A stretch of 6,469 nucleotides of DNA from Campylobacteraceae bacterium (lineage in GTDB: Bacteria; Campylobacterota; Campylobacteria; Campylobacterales; Sulfurovaceae). Below are positions 4,840-6,469 of the stretch, one piece after another; positions within the stretch are counted from its first letter, which is position 1, and every line of letters begins with the position of its first letter. The notes below the pieces were generated by a model. It was given only the letters and a program-made list of their open reading frames with translations, did not search any database and was not told the DNA's origin. The stretch is from assembly GCA_027066355.1 (NCBI GenBank), contig JAMONW010000150.1:1-6469 (forward strand). The letters are read 5' to 3'. A program made the position numbers and the translations under genes.

Positions 4840-5657
4840 TTAATTATTATATTATAAATTTGATTATTCATATCAGTATAATTTATGTTATTTAATTTTT
4901 GATAATTAATTTTATTTATAAGCTCGATATTATCGATTAATTTTATATTATAATCTTCTAATTTTTTAAGATTACAACTATTTTCTCTTAATTGGCTTAA
5001 AAAAGCCACATTTGCGCCATTTAATTTAGCATCAATTGCTATTTGTATAGATGAAGTAATCACATTTTTATATGAATTTATTGCATTATAGTAATCTTCA
5101 CTCTCTACAATTTTATCAAAAATATCTAATAATTTATCTTCATATTTAACAAAAAAATAGATTCCCCAATATAAATCAATTTTTTTATTCTTAAAGTTTT
5201 CTGAAATTTTTAATATAGTTTTGTTATAGTCGCTATCTCCAAAAATAAAGATTGTTTTATCTAATTTTTCACTACTTTTAAGAGATGGAAAGATAATGCC
5301 ATCATCAAATAGATTTAAAACTGTTGCACCTTTAAATTCAGCTTTTTTGCAACTACTATTAATATAAATTATCTCTTTAAATTTATTTGGATAATTTAAA
5401 ACTTTACCCTCAATTAATTCTGGTGAATCTATTAAAATAATATCACTATTTGTAGCAACTGCATCAATATCTTTTATTGTTTCAATAGTTGTAGCTAAAG
5501 GTAATCCCCACTCTTTTGCAAGTAGTTGAGCTCTATACTCATTTAATAAAATTTCTGCTTTTATACCCTTTTTTTCTAAAAACCAATATATTGAAGCAAC
5601 TCTTCTTAAAGAGTCTAATCCATCTTTAAAATTTGTGTATGCATATAGGTAAACCAC
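4830..5657 (-). CDS. Uncharacterised protein resembling PseG/SpsG nucleotide-sugar hydrolases (GT-B-like), catalytic motif degenerate
   Basis: I do not recognise this as a named gene. The 275-residue protein is soluble, with no signal peptide or membrane helix. Its layout resembles PseG, the UDP-sugar hydrolase of pseudaminic acid synthesis. A first alpha/beta domain has a glycine loop, KDGLDSLRR (11-19), where PseG has GFGHxxR, and a strand ending DIILIDSPE (72-80). The second domain starts near TIFIFGDSD (135-143; PseG has MGGTD) and contains NVITSSIQIAIDAKL (198-212) where PseG has a serine-rich loop with a UDP-binding Glu; here it is Asp209. LRENSCNLKKLEDY (223-236) matches the C-terminal nucleotide-sugar region. 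The catalytic His is replaced by Ser16 in this alignment by eye. The tail (about 250-275) is Asn/Ile/Tyr-rich. The start is GTG at 5657, with AAGGGG six bases upstream, overlapping the mnmG stop by one base. Being a real gene is likely; the fold is moderate; the function is unknown. Confidence 0.8.
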   Translation of the reverse strand: MVYLYAYTNFKDGLDSLRRVASIYWFLEKKGIKAEILLNEYRAQLLAKEWGLPLATTIETIKDIDAVATNSDIILIDSPELIEGKVLNYPNKFKEIIYINSSCKKAEFKGATVLNLFDDGIIFPSLKSSEKLDKTIFIFGDSDYNKTILKISENFKNKKIDLYWGIYFFVKYEDKLLDIFDKIVESEDYYNAINSYKNVITSSIQIAIDAKLNGANVAFLSQLRENSCNLKKLEDYNIKLIDNIELINKINYQKLNNINYTDMNNQIYNIIINNM

Positions 5658-6469
5658 TAATTACCCCTTCTTCTCATATTTATATATACATGCAAAATTT
5701 CAATTGCAGCTGGTGTAACACCACTTATAATAGAAGCAGATTGAAGTGTTGGAGGATTTGCTTTTTCTAATTTTTCTACAATTTCATTACTTAGTCCTTG
5801 CACACTTTTGTAATCAAAATTTTCAGGTATTGTAACTTTTAACATATCATGCATTTTATCTATTTGAGATTGCTGTTTTTCAATATATCTATAATATTTT
5901 GCCTCTACCAAAATTTGCTCTAGTGCCTCTTTGTTATATTTACTAAACTTTGGCACTATCTCTAAAAGTTTTTCAATAGTTGGCTCTTTAACTCTTGCAA
6001 TTACATCAATTAGGGCAGTTTTGTCATTTATTTTTGTTTCACCTATCTTTTCTAAAAGTGCGCTAAATTCTTTTGTAGGAGTAACATAACTATTTTTTAA
6101 ATAATCTAAAGCCTCTTTAATATCAGCTTTTAATTTTTTAACTCTATTTGCAAACTCTTCATCTACTAAACCAAGCTCTTTTGCACAGTGAGTTAAGCGA
6201 ATATGCGCATTATCTTCTCTAAGTAAAAGGCGATACTCTGCACGACTTGTAAACATACGATAAGGCTCTTTTGTCCCTTTTGTAACTAAATCATCAATTA
6301 ATACGCCAATGTAGGCTTCATCTCTTTTTAAAATAAGTGGCTCTTTATTTTGAAGACTTAAAACAGCATTAATTCCAGCTATTAGCCCTTGTGCGGCTGC
6401 CTCTTCATAGCCTGTTGTTCCATTTACTTGCCCAGCCCAGTAAAGTCCTTGTATCTTTTTGCACTCAAG
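5657..6469 (-). CDS. mnmG: tRNA U34 carboxymethylaminomethyl modification enzyme MnmG (GidA), 5' end cut by the window edge
   Basis: FAD-dependent partner of the GTPase MnmE; the pair makes the cmnm5 or nm5 group on uridine 34 of tRNAs reading split codon boxes, using methylene-tetrahydrofolate. The frame stays open from the TAG at 5657 to the right edge, giving 270 residues. This is the C-terminal part of a protein usually near 620 residues. The MnmG signature AGQVNGTTGYEE-AAAQGL-AGINA lies at fragment residues 12-35, followed by YRMFTSRAEYRLLLRED (69-85), also highly conserved. The C-terminal MnmE-binding helical domain is recognisable from GLSNEIVEKL and from SGVTPAAIEIL near the end. The ATG at 6256 is internal and not the start. 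The next gene overlaps by one base. In C. jejuni, as I recall, gidA also lies upstream of petABC, so the neighbourhood is old. Confidence 0.97.
   Translation of the reverse strand, partial: LECKKIQGLYWAGQVNGTTGYEEAAAQGLIAGINAVLSLQNKEPLILKRDEAYIGVLIDDLVTKGTKEPYRMFTSRAEYRLLLREDNAHIRLTHCAKELGLVDEEFANRVKKLKADIKEALDYLKNSYVTPTKEFSALLEKIGETKINDKTALIDVIARVKEPTIEKLLEIVPKFSKYNKEALEQILVEAKYYRYIEKQQSQIDKMHDMLKVTIPENFDYKSVQGLSNEIVEKLEKANPPTLQSASIISGVTPAAIEILHVYINMRRRGN
5664..5669 (-). promoter_or_regulatory. Ribosome binding site inside mnmG for the overlapping GTG gene
   Basis: The minus strand reads AAGGGG, six bases before the GTG at 5657, within the last codons of mnmG. The stop and start are fused as TAGTG. 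This supports translational coupling of the PseG-like gene to mnmG and supports GTG as its start, since no in-frame ATG lies near the N-terminus. Confidence 0.65.

Noticed and set aside
6254..6256. ATG as the start of a short 199-residue protein
   Set aside because: The same frame continues to the window edge and contains the MnmG signature AGQVNGTTGYEE, so this Met is internal.
1..6469. tRNA, rRNA, CRISPR array, toxin-antitoxin pair or transposase
   Set aside because: I looked on both strands and found no cloverleaf with a CCA end, no regularly spaced repeats, and no recognisable protein of these kinds. Almost all of the sequence is taken up by the six genes.

Overview
The window is AT-rich DNA from a member of the Campylobacterota (former Epsilonproteobacteria). 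The evidence is a dihaem cytochrome c1, an undivided cytochrome b, a QueE with an epsilon-type stretched cysteine cluster, T-rich promoters with a good -10 box but no -35 box, and gene neighbours that I recall from Campylobacter jejuni. Genus cannot be fixed from this piece; a free-living Arcobacter- or Sulfurimonas-like organism fits.

All six genes lie on the minus strand, so transcription runs from high to low coordinates. At the right edge is the C-terminal 270 residues of MnmG (5657-6469), overlapping by one base a 275-residue gene of unknown function (4830-5657) that looks like a PseG/SpsG-type nucleotide-sugar protein without its catalytic histidine. A hairpin and a promoter separate these from petA-petB-petC (4715-1844), a tight operon encoding a complete menaquinol:cytochrome c oxidoreductase (bc1-type complex): Rieske protein, cytochrome b and dihaem cytochrome c1. 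A strong palindrome (1809-1832) ends this operon. A separate promoter then serves moaA (1705-737, first step of molybdenum cofactor synthesis), followed after a 145-base gap by queE (591 to beyond the left edge, queuosine precursor synthesis).

The pet genes supply the proton-translocating middle of a respiratory chain. MoaA supports molybdoenzymes such as periplasmic nitrate reductase or formate dehydrogenase, which often feed or share that chain. MnmG and QueE both contribute to modification of tRNA position 34 but are not adjacent. The moaA-queE gap is the only stretch that looks like accessory DNA: it holds a REP-like GC-rich hairpin flanked by seven-base repeats.

No tRNA, rRNA, CRISPR array, transposase or complete insertion sequence was seen, and no stretch above 300 bases lacks a gene. 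The most unusual items are the degenerate PseG-like gene, the heptamer/REP element, and adaptations in the bc1 subunits that suit a low-potential quinone. I see no complete new system here; most of the window is core metabolism.
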